Positions 15,799 to 25,230 of a stretch of DNA of 64,000 bases are shown here, piece by piece. The notes beneath the pieces were generated by a model, which was not told the origin of the DNA, made no database searches, and saw nothing but the letters and a program-made list of their open reading frames with translations. Source of the stretch: Duganella sp. OV510 (GTDB lineage: Bacteria; Pseudomonadota; Gammaproteobacteria; Burkholderiales; Burkholderiaceae_D); contig NZ_FNEQ01000002.1 of the NCBI RefSeq assembly GCF_900100205.1, positions 124,001 to 188,000 of the forward strand. Reading direction: 5' to 3'. Made by a program: the position numbers and the translations under genes. Position 1 is the first letter of the stretch; every line of letters starts with the position of its first letter.

Positions 15799-18486
15799 GT
15801 GGGCATCTCAACTCCCGGCATCGGTTCAGGCCTGAACGTCAACGACATCGTCAGCAAGCTGATGGCGGTCGAGTCGCAGCCACTGACGAACTTCGACAAG
15901 AAGTCGGCCAGTTATCTGGGCCAGGTGTCCGCGTTTGGCAACTTGTCGAGCGCGCTGGGCTCATTTCAGTCTTCCTTGTCCAGCCTGACTTCGCTGGGGA
16001 GCTTCCAGACCCGCACCGCAACGCCCAGCGATACCTCGGTGCTGACCGCTACCGCCAGCGGCGAGGCGCTGCCCGGCAGCTACCGGGTGAACATCTCGCA
16101 GGTGGCGCAAGCCCAGACGCTGGCCTCCGGTGGCTACAAGAGCACCACGGCGGCGATCGGCCTTGGCAGCAAAACCACGGTCAGTTTTTCCCTCGGTACC
16201 GTCAGCGGCGGCATGTTCGGCGTCACCGGCACCCAGCTGGGCGCCAGCCTGAATACCAGCGGCCTGACGCCGGGATCGCTCTCCATTAACGGCACCGCAA
16301 TCGCCACCGATGGCAGCACCCGCAGTGCTCGCCTGCTGGCGGACGCCATCAACGCCAAGAGCACCACCACTGGTGTATCGGCCAAGGCAAGCACCACCGT
16401 CACCAGCGCCACGCTGTTCGGTAGCGGCGGCACCTCCAGCTTCGGCAATGTCGACACCAGCGGCGGCGGCAGCTACACATTGTCGGTGGGCGGCGTGGAA
16501 ATCGCCGTCCAGCAGGCCGGCGTGGCTGGCGGCGATGGCGTGACCGCCGCTGCACTGGACGCGGCGCTGAGCGGCGACACCGCCGTCAGCCGGGCGCTGG
16601 CGGATGCCAACATCACGGTCACCGGCACAGCGGCCGGCGGCGATCTGCAGTTCAAGAATGCGGACGGCAATAACATCGCCATCGCCGAAGGCGTTACCGG
16701 CGACGTGACGGGCGGCATCGGCAACAGCGGTACTGCCAACATCGGCTCCACCACCACGGCGATCGGCTCGATTTCGCTGATTTCCGCTGACGGCAGCCCG
16801 ATCACCGTGGCCGGCACCAATCCGGCCGGGGCCGGTTTAACAGCAGGCACCGGCGGGGCGTATCTTGACGCTGGCTTTGCCGCCGACGCCACCCGCACCA
16901 GCGGCAACATTGTCATCGACAGTTCCAACAATACCTTGCAAGGCATTGTTGCCGCCATCAACAAAGGGGGCTTTGGCGTCACCGCCAGCATCGTCTCGGA
17001 CGGCAGCACCGGCACTGGCGCAACGCCGAATCACCTGATTCTGACGTCGACCTCGACCGGTGCCACCTCCACCATGAAAATCACGCTGTCCGGCTCCGGC
17101 GGCAATCCGCCGGATGCGGATCTGGTGAAGTTGCTGTCCTACGATCCGGCCGGCACACAGAATTTATCGCAAACCGCAGCGGCCAGCGATACCAAGGCGA
17201 CCGTCAACGGCATTGCCGTCACCAGCGCTGGCACCAGTATTACCGGCGCCGTTCCTGGCGTGTCCATCACCGCCATCAAGACCGGCAGCAGCACGATCAG
17301 CGTGGCCTCCGACACCTCGGGACTTACCGGCTCGGTCAACAGCTTCATCAAGGCGTATAACGACCTGAGCACCCAGATTAACAGCCTGGGTGGTTATGAC
17401 GCGGAAACCAAGAGCGGTGGGCCGCTGTTAGGCGACTCGACCCTGCGCAACCTGCAATCATCGCTGCGGCGGCAGTTATCCAGCTCCATCGCCGGCCTGC
17501 AAGGCACCTCGCTGACCAATCTGTCGCAGATCGGCATTTCCTTCCAGAAGGATGGCACGCTGGCATTGGATACCACCAAGTTCCAGAACGCGGTCAACAA
17601 CAACATCAACGACATTCCCGGCCTGTTTGCGGCGGTCGGCCGTGGCACCGATCCCGACATCAAATTCGTCAGCTCGACCAGCAAGACCCAGGCTGGCGAC
17701 TACAATATCAATATCACTCAACTGGCCACCAAGGGCACGCTGGCAGGTGATCTGGTGCTGCCGACGGAAACCACGATCGACAGCGATACCAAGTGGACCG
17801 TCACGCTGAACGACACCAAGCCCGCCACGCTGGCCAATACGGCCACCATTTCGTTGCCGGCAGGTACGTACAATCCCAGCCAGCTGGCCACCATGTTGCA
17901 GTCAGCCATCAATGGCGTCAGCGCGTTTTCCACCGCTGGCGCCACCGTCAGCGCCACGGTCGGCGAAGATGGCAAATTATCGCTGACGTCGACCCGCTAC
18001 GGCTCCAAATCGAATATTCACGTCAGCAGCGCCAACGGCACGGCGGTCTCCACCGTGTTTGGCGGCGGTGCCTCGGTCGATGGCAAAGACGTGGCAGGCA
18101 CCATCGGCGGCTATACCGCGACTGGCGATGGCCAAACGCTGACCGGTGCGCCAGGGGCGCCGGTCGAAGGGCTTAAGCTGTCCATTACCGGCGATGAGAT
18201 AGGCTCGCGCGGCAGCTTCGGCTTCTCGCAGGGCTACGCTTACCAGCTCAATACGCTGGCAGCAGGTTATCTGGGCTCCAGCGGTGCGATTGCCAGCCGC
18301 ACAACCGGCCTGAATAACACCGTGAAAGACATCACCAAACAGCGCGACGCCTTCAGCCTGCGCCTGGTCGACATCGAAGCACGCTACCGCAAACAATACA
18401 CGGCGCTCGATACGGCGATCGCCAGCATGACCACCACTCAGCAGTTCCTGACGCAGCAGTTGGCCGCCTTGTCGGCCAACACCTGA
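15799..18486 (+). CDS. fliD: Flagellar filament capping protein FliD, extra long
   Basis: FliD caps the filament tip and helps flagellin fold on. The N-terminal FliD_N region is clear (ISTPGIGSGLNVNDIVSKLM, then AVESQPLTNFDKKSASYLGQ) and the FliD_C region closes the protein with the coiled coil around ITKQRDAFSLRLVDIEARYR and QFLTQQLAAL. At 895 residues it is nearly twice the usual 450-500. The extra length is Gly/Thr/Ser-rich and includes hook-IN-like stretches (LLADAINAKSTTTGVSAKA near 175, GIVAAINKGGFGVTASIVS near 385). The start is GTG at 15799, with AGGAG 6-7 nt upstream. Confidence 0.95.
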   Translation: MGISTPGIGSGLNVNDIVSKLMAVESQPLTNFDKKSASYLGQVSAFGNLSSALGSFQSSLSSLTSLGSFQTRTATPSDTSVLTATASGEALPGSYRVNISQVAQAQTLASGGYKSTTAAIGLGSKTTVSFSLGTVSGGMFGVTGTQLGASLNTSGLTPGSLSINGTAIATDGSTRSARLLADAINAKSTTTGVSAKASTTVTSATLFGSGGTSSFGNVDTSGGGSYTLSVGGVEIAVQQAGVAGGDGVTAAALDAALSGDTAVSRALADANITVTGTAAGGDLQFKNADGNNIAIAEGVTGDVTGGIGNSGTANIGSTTTAIGSISLISADGSPITVAGTNPAGAGLTAGTGGAYLDAGFAADATRTSGNIVIDSSNNTLQGIVAAINKGGFGVTASIVSDGSTGTGATPNHLILTSTSTGATSTMKITLSGSGGNPPDADLVKLLSYDPAGTQNLSQTAAASDTKATVNGIAVTSAGTSITGAVPGVSITAIKTGSSTISVASDTSGLTGSVNSFIKAYNDLSTQINSLGGYDAETKSGGPLLGDSTLRNLQSSLRRQLSSSIAGLQGTSLTNLSQIGISFQKDGTLALDTTKFQNAVNNNINDIPGLFAAVGRGTDPDIKFVSSTSKTQAGDYNINITQLATKGTLAGDLVLPTETTIDSDTKWTVTLNDTKPATLANTATISLPAGTYNPSQLATMLQSAINGVSAFSTAGATVSATVGEDGKLSLTSTRYGSKSNIHVSSANGTAVSTVFGGGASVDGKDVAGTIGGYTATGDGQTLTGAPGAPVEGLKLSITGDEIGSRGSFGFSQGYAYQLNTLAAGYLGSSGAIASRTTGLNNTVKDITKQRDAFSLRLVDIEARYRKQYTALDTAIASMTTTQQFLTQQLAALSANT

Positions 18487-18511
18487 CGGAACGCATAACA
18501 GGAGAGAAAGT

Positions 18512-18946
18512 ATGTTCGGATCTCGACAAACTGGCGCTAACGCCTATGCCAAGGTAGGCATGGAAACCGGTGTCGTGGCAGCCAGCCCCCACAAGCTGAT
18601 CGTGATGCTGTTCGACGGCGCGCTGGTCGCGCTGAGCACCGCATTAAGCGGCATGCGCAGTGGCAATATCGGCGAGAAAGGCAAATCGATCTCCAAGGCC
18701 ATCATGATCATCGACAGCGGCCTGCGCGCCGCGCTCGACAAGAAGGCCGGCGGCGAGATCGCCGAAGGACTGGACGCGCTGTACGAGTATATGAGCAGCC
18801 GTCTGCTGACGGCGAATATCAACAACGATCCCGGCATCATCGAGGAAGTCCAGCGCTTGCTGACCGAATTGCGCGACGCCTGGAACGCCATCGCCGACAC
18901 CCCCGCCGCTGGCGGCATTCCCCAACCCAACCTCGCGAGCGCCTGA
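18512..18946 (+). CDS. fliS: Flagellin export chaperone FliS
   Basis: The 144-residue helical chaperone binds the C-terminus of unexported flagellin. Family features: YAKVGMETGVVAASPHKLIVMLFDGAL near 12 and the RLLTANINNDPGIIEEVQRLL block near 91. It lies 25 nt after fliD with a GGAGAG ribosome site and is in the usual fliD-fliS-fliT order. Confidence 0.95.
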   Translation: MFGSRQTGANAYAKVGMETGVVAASPHKLIVMLFDGALVALSTALSGMRSGNIGEKGKSISKAIMIIDSGLRAALDKKAGGEIAEGLDALYEYMSSRLLTANINNDPGIIEEVQRLLTELRDAWNAIADTPAAGGIPQPNLASA

Positions 18947-18949
18947 TTT

Positions 18950-19279
18950 ATGATGACGATTCAAGACGTTTTATCCGTGTACGCCGCCATGGCCGACCTC
19001 ACCGAGCAGATGGTGCAAGCCGCCACGCGCAGCGACTGGGATACCCTGGCCTTGCTGGAGCAGCGCTGCGCCGCCCACGTGCAGGCGCTGCGCGAGCAGG
19101 AAGCGCAGCAGCCGATGAGCGGCGCCGAGCGCGAACGCAAGATTGAACTGATCCGCCAGATGCTGAACGCCGACCGCCAGATCCGCGACCTGACCATGCC
19201 ATGGATGGCGCAGCTGTCCAAACTGATCAACTCCACCGGCACTGAACGGCGCGTCGTCAACGCCTACGGTAGCGTCTAA
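18950..19279 (+). CDS. fliT: Flagellar chaperone FliT
   Basis: The 109-residue, mostly helical protein follows fliS by 3 nt. FliT binds FliD and in enterics also FlhDC. Sequence identity to FliT is weak as usual for the family, but LTEQMVQAATRSDWDTL, the heptad-like middle and IRDLTMPWMAQLSKL near the end fit, as does position. ATG codons at 18950 and 18953 are both possible starts. Confidence 0.85.
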   Translation: MMTIQDVLSVYAAMADLTEQMVQAATRSDWDTLALLEQRCAAHVQALREQEAQQPMSGAERERKIELIRQMLNADRQIRDLTMPWMAQLSKLINSTGTERRVVNAYGSV

Positions 19280-19293
19280 AGCAGGGGCGCGCC

Positions 19294-20835
19294 ATGTTGC
19301 CGCGCCTGGACGCTGGACTCACGCCGGTCAAGCCGGCTGACGGCGTTGGCGTTGCCATCGGCGACGGCCGCCAGGCCGCCTTCCAGCGTACCTTGCAGAG
19401 CCTGGTCGGCCAGACCGTCAGCGCCGAAGTGCTGTCCAAGCTGAAGGATGGCAGCTACCTGGTCAAGGTGGCCGAGAATTCCGTGCGCATGATGCTGCCG
19501 GGCGACACGCAAGTCGGCAGCAATGTGCCGCTGACCGTGCTCAGCGCCCAGCCGCGCCCGACTTTTCAGTTGGGCAATGCGCCACCGGGCAGCGCTCCCA
19601 CCGTGCTGTACACCGAGGGTGGCGCTACCGAAGGCGAACCCGCCACTACCCTGCCGTCGCAAGGCGCGGCGGTGTATGTGCCAGGCAGCGGCAAGCCGGC
19701 CAGCGGCGCCACGCCGGGCAATCCGGCATTGCCGGGCGCACCAGCCGATGGCGCTGAAGCAGCCGCCGACGGCGACGCCGTGCCCGGCCAAACCCGGCCC
19801 GGTGCCACCAGCCAGCCTGCCAGCACGCCTGCCAACACAGCAGCCGCCGGTCGTCCCGGCTTGCCAGCTGGCGCGGCGGCCGAACTGCCGGACGCGCCTG
19901 GCGCAGCAGCGGCCCGGCCGGCGCTTGCTGGCGCTGCGGCCGCCACGCCGAATCCCGCCGCTGCGCTGGCCACGCCCGCCGGCCAGGCTCAGTCGGCGGC
20001 AGCAGCGCTGGCCGCTGGCAATCCGGCCCCGGCCGATGGCGTCAAGCCGCAAACCCTGGCTGCCACGCTGCTCGGCAAGGCGCCGCTGACGCCGGCGCAC
20101 GAGTTGCCGGAACTGGGCGCCAACACACCGCAGCCGACGCTGAGCAGCGCCGCCCGCGTGCTGACCAATGTGCTCAGCACGGCCATGGCCGGCCAGGCCG
20201 GCCAGGCGGCGCAACTGGCGCTGATCGGCAAGACTGCGCTGTTTGGCAACGCCGCGCCGGACACCGCCGACCTGGCGCAAAAGCTGCAGGACACCATCTC
20301 CAAGAGCGGCCTGTTCTACGAATCCCACGTGGCAGAATGGGTCAAGGGCGAGCGCCCGCTGGCCGAGCTGATGCGCGAGCCGCAGATGCAGCGCCTGTTG
20401 CAGCAAGGCCAGGAAAGCGCTGCCCGCGCCGCCGCCAGCGGTCCCGACCTGAGCGCCGCGCAGATGATCAACCAGCAGCTGCACACGCAGGAGCAGAACC
20501 GCGTCCTGTGGAACGGCCAGGCCTGGCCCGGCCAGCAGATGCAATGGGAAGTGCGGCGCGACGAACGCGAAGGCAGCAAGGGCGGCGGCGACGCCGAAGC
20601 CGGCGCCGAACCGATGTGGCGCAGCGGCGTGCGCTTCCGCCTGCCGCTGCTGGGCGCGGTGTCGGCAGCGGTGACGCTGATCGGCGACCAGGTCCACATC
20701 CAGGTACAGACCGACAGCGAAAACAGCGCCGTCACGCTGCGCGCCTGGGCCGGCCAGCTGGAAAGCGCGATGGAAGCGGCCGGCGCCCAGCTGTCGTCGC
20801 TAACCATCAGCCAGGACGACGAGGCCCAGCCATGA
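19294..20835 (+). CDS. FliK-like hook-length control protein (first of two)
   Basis: The 513-residue protein has a long Ala/Pro/Gly-rich middle (about 100-270) that looks disordered, and a C-terminal region resembling the Flg_hook domain (MWRSGVRFRLPLLGAVSAAV near 440, then IQVQTDSENSAVTLRAWAGQL). FliK measures hook length and switches export specificity through FlhB. This copy overlaps the following FlhB-like gene by 4 nt (ATGA), so the two are probably made together. A second, more canonical fliK is at 27928. Which one sets hook length cannot be told from sequence. Confidence 0.8.
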   Translation: MLPRLDAGLTPVKPADGVGVAIGDGRQAAFQRTLQSLVGQTVSAEVLSKLKDGSYLVKVAENSVRMMLPGDTQVGSNVPLTVLSAQPRPTFQLGNAPPGSAPTVLYTEGGATEGEPATTLPSQGAAVYVPGSGKPASGATPGNPALPGAPADGAEAAADGDAVPGQTRPGATSQPASTPANTAAAGRPGLPAGAAAELPDAPGAAAARPALAGAAAATPNPAAALATPAGQAQSAAAALAAGNPAPADGVKPQTLAATLLGKAPLTPAHELPELGANTPQPTLSSAARVLTNVLSTAMAGQAGQAAQLALIGKTALFGNAAPDTADLAQKLQDTISKSGLFYESHVAEWVKGERPLAELMREPQMQRLLQQGQESAARAAASGPDLSAAQMINQQLHTQEQNRVLWNGQAWPGQQMQWEVRRDEREGSKGGGDAEAGAEPMWRSGVRFRLPLLGAVSAAVTLIGDQVHIQVQTDSENSAVTLRAWAGQLESAMEAAGAQLSSLTISQDDEAQP

Positions 20836-21164
20836 GCGACGACGCCCCGCGCAAGCCGCTGCAGCAGGCGGTGGCGCTGGCCTACGACAACGGCCAGCCG
20901 GCGCCCAAGGTGGTGGCCAAGGGCCGCGGCCTGATCGCCGAGCAGATCATCCACGTGGCGCAGGAGGCCGGCGTTGCCATCCACGAGTCCAAGGAGCTTG
21001 TCTCGCTGCTCATGGATGTTGACTTAGATCAACAGATTCCCCCGATGTTGTACCGGACGATTGCGGAACTATTGGCCTGGCTATATCATATTGAAGCAGC
21101 GCAAAAGTCTGGCCTGCCCCTGCCTCCGGCACCGGATACCAGCATCCCACTTACCGAAATTTGA
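20832..21164 (+). CDS. Orphan FlhB/YscU C-terminal domain protein (FhlB-like)
   Basis: The 110-residue soluble protein matches only the cytoplasmic C-terminal part of the export switch FlhB: AVALAYDNGQPAPKVVAKGRG near 14, then IIHVAQEAGVAIHESKELVS and LDQQIPPMLYRTIAELLAWLY. There is no membrane part and no NPTH autocleavage motif; it starts where the fragment after the cleavage site would begin. Relatives can replace the cleaved FlhB fragment in some bacteria (known for the family). It is translationally coupled to the FliK-like gene. True flhB must lie outside the window. Confidence 0.88.
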   Translation: MSDDAPRKPLQQAVALAYDNGQPAPKVVAKGRGLIAEQIIHVAQEAGVAIHESKELVSLLMDVDLDQQIPPMLYRTIAELLAWLYHIEAAQKSGLPLPPAPDTSIPLTEI

Positions 21165-21179
21165 CTCGACTGGCACTAG

Positions 21180-21938
21180 ATGTTTTCACACTTTCAGGAT
21201 GCGGACTTGGAAAACTGGCATGATTTTGAAGTTGAGTCGCGACGGGAGATTTATGCCCTGCTGCGCGGCATCGGCGAAAAAAACCAGCTGATCCGCATGT
21301 TGATCACCGGCGAGGCCGATGTCTGCGTGACCTCCATCCTGGACGTTGACGAAACCGCCAACGCCGTCTACCTCGACTGTTCCATCGATCCCGAGCAAAA
21401 CAAGCGCATACTGGCGTCGCGCCGGCTGTCGTTTGAAACCACGCTGGACAAGGTGCGCATCCTGTTTGCCGCCGAGCAGGTCGAGGCCGCCACGTTTGAA
21501 GGCAATCCGGCCTTCAAGATCGCCATGCCAGCGACGCTGGTGCGCTTGCAGCGGCGCGAGTTCTACCGCATCGCGACGCCGGTGACCAACCCGGTGCGGG
21601 TGCAGATCCCGTTGCCGGCCGAGCTGGGCGGCCCGACCACCTTCCCGCTGGCCGACATCAGCTGCGGCGGCATTGCCATCCTCGATAACAAAATGATCCT
21701 GGGGAACGCAATCGGCAAGGAGTACCCGGACTGCCGCATCGACCTGCCGGAAATCGGCCAGGTAAGCACCACGCTACAGGTCCGCAACTCGCTGGACCTG
21801 ACGCTGCTGAACAACAAGACCAACCGCCGCCTGGGCTGCGAGTTTGTCGACATCTCGCGCGGCAACCTGGCATCGGTGCAACGCTTCATCACCAAACTGG
21901 AGCGCGAACGCAACGCCCGCATCGCCGGCCTCAGCTAA
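21180..21938 (+). CDS. ycgR: Flagellar brake protein YcgR (c-di-GMP receptor)
   Basis: The 252-residue protein has an N-terminal YcgR domain (about 1-115) and a C-terminal PilZ domain. The c-di-GMP-binding signature is complete: QRREFYRIATP near 121 (the RxxxR element) and ADISCGGIAIL near 158 (the D/N-x-S-x-x-G element). When bound to c-di-GMP, YcgR acts on the motor and slows swimming. With the diguanylate cyclase 8 kb upstream it gives a plausible local c-di-GMP circuit (inference). Confidence 0.93.
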   Translation: MFSHFQDADLENWHDFEVESRREIYALLRGIGEKNQLIRMLITGEADVCVTSILDVDETANAVYLDCSIDPEQNKRILASRRLSFETTLDKVRILFAAEQVEAATFEGNPAFKIAMPATLVRLQRREFYRIATPVTNPVRVQIPLPAELGGPTTFPLADISCGGIAILDNKMILGNAIGKEYPDCRIDLPEIGQVSTTLQVRNSLDLTLLNNKTNRRLGCEFVDISRGNLASVQRFITKLERERNARIAGLS

Positions 21939-21940
21939 AC

Positions 21941-21966
21941 AAAAAGGAGCCGGGCTCCTTTTTTTT
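21941..21966. terminator. Bidirectional terminator between ycgR and fliE
   Basis: GGAGC/GCTCC with a 3-nt loop, flanked by an A-run on the left and a T-run on the right, so it can serve both convergent genes. The last bases overlap the fliE stop codon. Confidence 0.9.
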
Positions 21967-22309
21967 ATACCTGCATATTCATGATGTCGTGGTAGGCCGA
22001 CACCAGCTTGTTGCGCACCTGGATGGTGGCCTGGAAGTTGATGCTGGCTTTTTGCTGCGCAATCATGACGTCCGACAGGCTGACCGAGTCATCCCCCGAC
22101 GCAAACTGCTTGCTCATGCCCTCCGCCGTGCGCTGGCTGGCATTGACCGAATCCAGCGCCGTCTTCAGGGCGTCGGTAAATTCCGCCTTGGGCTGGGCCG
22201 GCGCCTCGGTCTGGATGACCGGCGGCGTCAGGCTGGGCCGCGTGGCGTGGGCCTTCAGCTGCGCGATCATCGACTGGATCTGGCTGCTGTCTATTCCACC
22301 TGTTCTCAT
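21965..22309 (-). CDS. fliE: Flagellar hook-basal body protein FliE
   Basis: FliE joins the MS ring to the rod. The 114-residue product has the conserved C-terminal helices (SVSLSDVMIAQQKASINFQA and VRNKLVSAYHDIMNMQV). It is transcribed away from fliF, whereas in many bacteria fliE is the first gene of the fliE-fliF operon. AGAGGAG stands before the ATG. The 184-bp gap to fliF must hold both divergent promoters; no clear sigma-28 or sigma-54 site was found in it. Confidence 0.94.
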   Translation of the reverse strand: MRTGGIDSSQIQSMIAQLKAHATRPSLTPPVIQTEAPAQPKAEFTDALKTALDSVNASQRTAEGMSKQFASGDDSVSLSDVMIAQQKASINFQATIQVRNKLVSAYHDIMNMQV

Positions 22310-22493
22310 TGCTACTCCTCTTGTTACAATACGGCAAGGCTTTATCAGTGCTGACAGAATACCAAGGGAAAGTCCAGCCTCCTGCCCCGAGCAAAGCCGT
22401 AAAGGGCGCGCTGTTCGGGCTATTGAATTTCCTCATTACAAGTAATAATGGCCGTATTCCTTCAAGAACCCTCGTATTCGGGACCACACCATC

Positions 22494-24239
22494 ATGGCCG
22501 TAGCGGAAGAAATCAATAACGCCACAGCAGCCGAGGCAGCCGAAGACGGCGCCGAGAAACTGCCCTTCATCCAGACGCCGATGGGCCGCAACTTCCTGCG
22601 CGCCGCCGGCGCCGCAGCGGTTGTCGCCATCCTGATCGGCCTGTGGCTGTGGAACAAGCCGCCTGAATATGCGGTGCTGTTCTCCAATTACACCGACCGC
22701 GACGGCGGCGCCATCACGGCCGAGCTGGACAAGCTGCAGGTCAAGCACAAGTTCGCCGACAACGGCACTGCCATCCTGGTGCCAGCCGAGCAGGTGCACG
22801 ACATTCGTCTGAAACTGGCGGCGCAGGGCTTGCCGAAAGGCGGCAATGTCGGCTTCGAACTGATGGAAAACCAGAAGCTGGGCGTGTCCCAGTTCCTCGA
22901 ACAGGTCAACTACCAGCGCGCGCTGGAAGGCGAACTGGCACGCTCGGTGATGTCGCTGGCGCCGGTCGAGAACGCCCGCGTCCACCTGGCGCTGCCAAAA
23001 CCGTCGGTATTCGTGCGCGACCAGCAGAAACCAACCGCCTCGGTGATTGTCACGCTGCACCCGAACCGCATGCTGGACCGCGCGCAAACCGGTGCCATCG
23101 TCCACCTGGTGGCCTCCAGCGTGCCGGAACTGTTGCCATCCAACGTCACCGTGGTCGACCAGGCCGGCAACCTGATTTCCGACCAGGAAAAGGCCGGAGC
23201 CAACAACGCCAAGCTGGACGAGCAGCAGCTGAAGTATGTCAAGAATATGCAGACGCAGGTGATCAAGCAGGTTGAATCGATCATCATCCCTATCGTCGGC
23301 GAAGGCAATGTGCGCGCCGAGGCGGTGGCCGATGTCGATTTCGCGCAGATCGAGCAGGCGTCGGAAAACTACAAGCCGAACTCGCCGCCGGCCGCCTCGG
23401 CGATCCGCAGCCAGCAGACCAGCGAAACCAACGGCAATGGCAATAACAACAATCCAGGCGGCATTCCGGGCGCATTGTCCAACCAGCCGCCGGGTACCGC
23501 CACCGCGCCGCTGAACCAGACCGCTGCCGAAAACGGCCCCAACGCCCCTGCCCCAGGCACGCCGCCGGGCGCGCTGCCGGCCACCGGCGCAGGCGCCGGC
23601 CAAAGCCACAAGGAATCGACCACCAATTACGAAGTCGACAAGACTGTCCGTTATGAGCAACGCGGCATGGGCGGCCTGCGCCGCATGACGGTGGCGGTGG
23701 TGATCAATTACAAGCGCCTGGTCGACAAGGACGGCAAAGTTACGGTAAAAGCCTATACTCCTGAAGAAATGGCCAAGATCAATGATCTGGTCAAGCAGGC
23801 CATGGGCTACAACCAGGACCGTGGCGACGCTGTCAGCGTGGCCAACTCGCCATTCGACGGCGTCGACAAGCCATTCGAACCACCGCCGGACTGGTGGCGC
23901 GATCCGGCAAACTTGCCGATGGCCAAGGATCTGGCCAAGTTCCTGATCACCGCCCTGATCCTGCTGTATATTGTGATGCGCATCGTGCGTCCGATGATGC
24001 GCCCGGTCTTCAAGAAAATCGACGAGATCAACGCGCCGGAGCAGGAACCGGAAGTACCGGAAGAAGAGATCGAAGAAGGTCCGGACGAAGCGCTCATCGC
24101 CGAAGAAGAACTGCGCAAAATGGAAGAAAACACCGCGCGCGGCTACCGCGAAAACCTGGCCATGGCCAAGAAACTGGCGGTCGAAGACCCACGCATTGTG
24201 GCCAACGTGATCAAGGAATGGATAGGCGCAAATGACTGA
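22494..24239 (+). CDS. fliF: Flagellar MS-ring protein FliF
   Basis: The 581-residue protein forms the membrane ring on which the flagellum is built. An N-terminal membrane segment (AAAVVAILIGLWLW, about 43-56), the ring-building motifs (PPEYAVLFSNYTDRDGGAI near 58, FLEQVNYQRALEGELARS near 134), a Pro/Ala/Asn-rich insert near 300-370, a second membrane segment (FLITALILLYIVMRIV near 482) and the acidic C-terminal FliG-binding tail are visible. It overlaps fliG by 8 nt. Confidence 0.96.
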   Translation: MAVAEEINNATAAEAAEDGAEKLPFIQTPMGRNFLRAAGAAAVVAILIGLWLWNKPPEYAVLFSNYTDRDGGAITAELDKLQVKHKFADNGTAILVPAEQVHDIRLKLAAQGLPKGGNVGFELMENQKLGVSQFLEQVNYQRALEGELARSVMSLAPVENARVHLALPKPSVFVRDQQKPTASVIVTLHPNRMLDRAQTGAIVHLVASSVPELLPSNVTVVDQAGNLISDQEKAGANNAKLDEQQLKYVKNMQTQVIKQVESIIIPIVGEGNVRAEAVADVDFAQIEQASENYKPNSPPAASAIRSQQTSETNGNGNNNNPGGIPGALSNQPPGTATAPLNQTAAENGPNAPAPGTPPGALPATGAGAGQSHKESTTNYEVDKTVRYEQRGMGGLRRMTVAVVINYKRLVDKDGKVTVKAYTPEEMAKINDLVKQAMGYNQDRGDAVSVANSPFDGVDKPFEPPPDWWRDPANLPMAKDLAKFLITALILLYIVMRIVRPMMRPVFKKIDEINAPEQEPEVPEEEIEEGPDEALIAEEELRKMEENTARGYRENLAMAKKLAVEDPRIVANVIKEWIGAND

Positions 24240-25230
24240 GAATACCGGACTGCAGAAAGCCGCCATCCTGATGCTGGCGATGGGCGAAACCGAGGCCGCC
24301 GAGGTGATGAAATTCCTCGGCCCGCGCGAGGTGCTGAAGCTGGGCGCGGCCATGGCGACCATGAAGAACGTGCCGCACGAGGAAGTGGTCGGCACGCTGG
24401 ACAATTTCCGCGACATGGTGGCAGCCGCCTCCACCGTCGGCCTCGACTCCGACGAATACATCCGCCAGGTGCTGACCAAGGCGCTGGGCGACGACAAGGC
24501 CTCGGTGCTGCTGTCACGGATTCTGGGCGGCAAGGATGCGTCCGGCATCGAGTCGCTGAAATGGATGGATTCGCAATCCGTGGCCGAGCTGATCCGCAAC
24601 GAACACCCGCAGATCATCGCCACCATCCTGGTCCACCTGGAGCGCGATCAGGCTTGCGAAATCCTCGGCAACTTCACCGACCGGCTGCGCAACGACGTGG
24701 TGCTGCGGATCGCCACGCTGGACGGCGTGCAGCCGGCCGCGCTGCGCGAGCTGAACGACGTGCTGACCAAGCTGCTGTCGGGTAACGAGAACATCAAGAA
24801 ATCGACGCTGGGCGGCGTCCGTGCGGCCGCCGAGATCCTCAACTTCATGTCCGGCGAGCAGGAAAGCTCGGTCATGGACAATATCAAGAACTACGACAAC
24901 GACATGGCGCAGAAGATCATGGACGAGATGTTCGTGTTCGACAACCTGATCGATATCGACGACCGCGGCATCCAGCTGCTGCTGCGCGAAGTGCAGTCGG
25001 AAATGCTGATCATCGCGCTGAAAGGCGCGTCGCAGGAACTGCGCGACAAGATCTTCAAGAATATGTCGGCACGTGCATCGGAAATGATGCGCGAAGACCT
25101 GGAGTCGAAAGGCCCGGTCCGCCTGTCGGAAGTGGAAACCCAGCAAAAGCAAATTCTGCAAATCGTGCGCCGCCTGTCCGACGAAGGCCAGATCGTGCTT
25201 GGTGGCAAAGGTGAGGATTCCTTCGTTTAA
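24232..25230 (+). CDS. fliG: Flagellar motor switch protein FliG
   Basis: The 332-residue C-ring protein couples torque from the stator. Expected elements are present: LQKAAILMLAMGETEAAEV at the N-terminus, EHPQIIATILVHLERDQA near 123, MFVFDNLIDIDDRGIQLLLRE near 237 and the C-terminal charged torque helix region (DLESKGPVRLSEVE near 292). It overlaps fliF by 8 nt and shares 1 nt with fliH (TAATG). Confidence 0.97.
   Translation: MTENTGLQKAAILMLAMGETEAAEVMKFLGPREVLKLGAAMATMKNVPHEEVVGTLDNFRDMVAAASTVGLDSDEYIRQVLTKALGDDKASVLLSRILGGKDASGIESLKWMDSQSVAELIRNEHPQIIATILVHLERDQACEILGNFTDRLRNDVVLRIATLDGVQPAALRELNDVLTKLLSGNENIKKSTLGGVRAAAEILNFMSGEQESSVMDNIKNYDNDMAQKIMDEMFVFDNLIDIDDRGIQLLLREVQSEMLIIALKGASQELRDKIFKNMSARASEMMREDLESKGPVRLSEVETQQKQILQIVRRLSDEGQIVLGGKGEDSFV

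Noticed and set aside
22089..24626. Open frame of 845 codons antisense to fliF and overlapping fliE
   Set aside because: Shadow of FliF/FliG; no domain and implausible composition.
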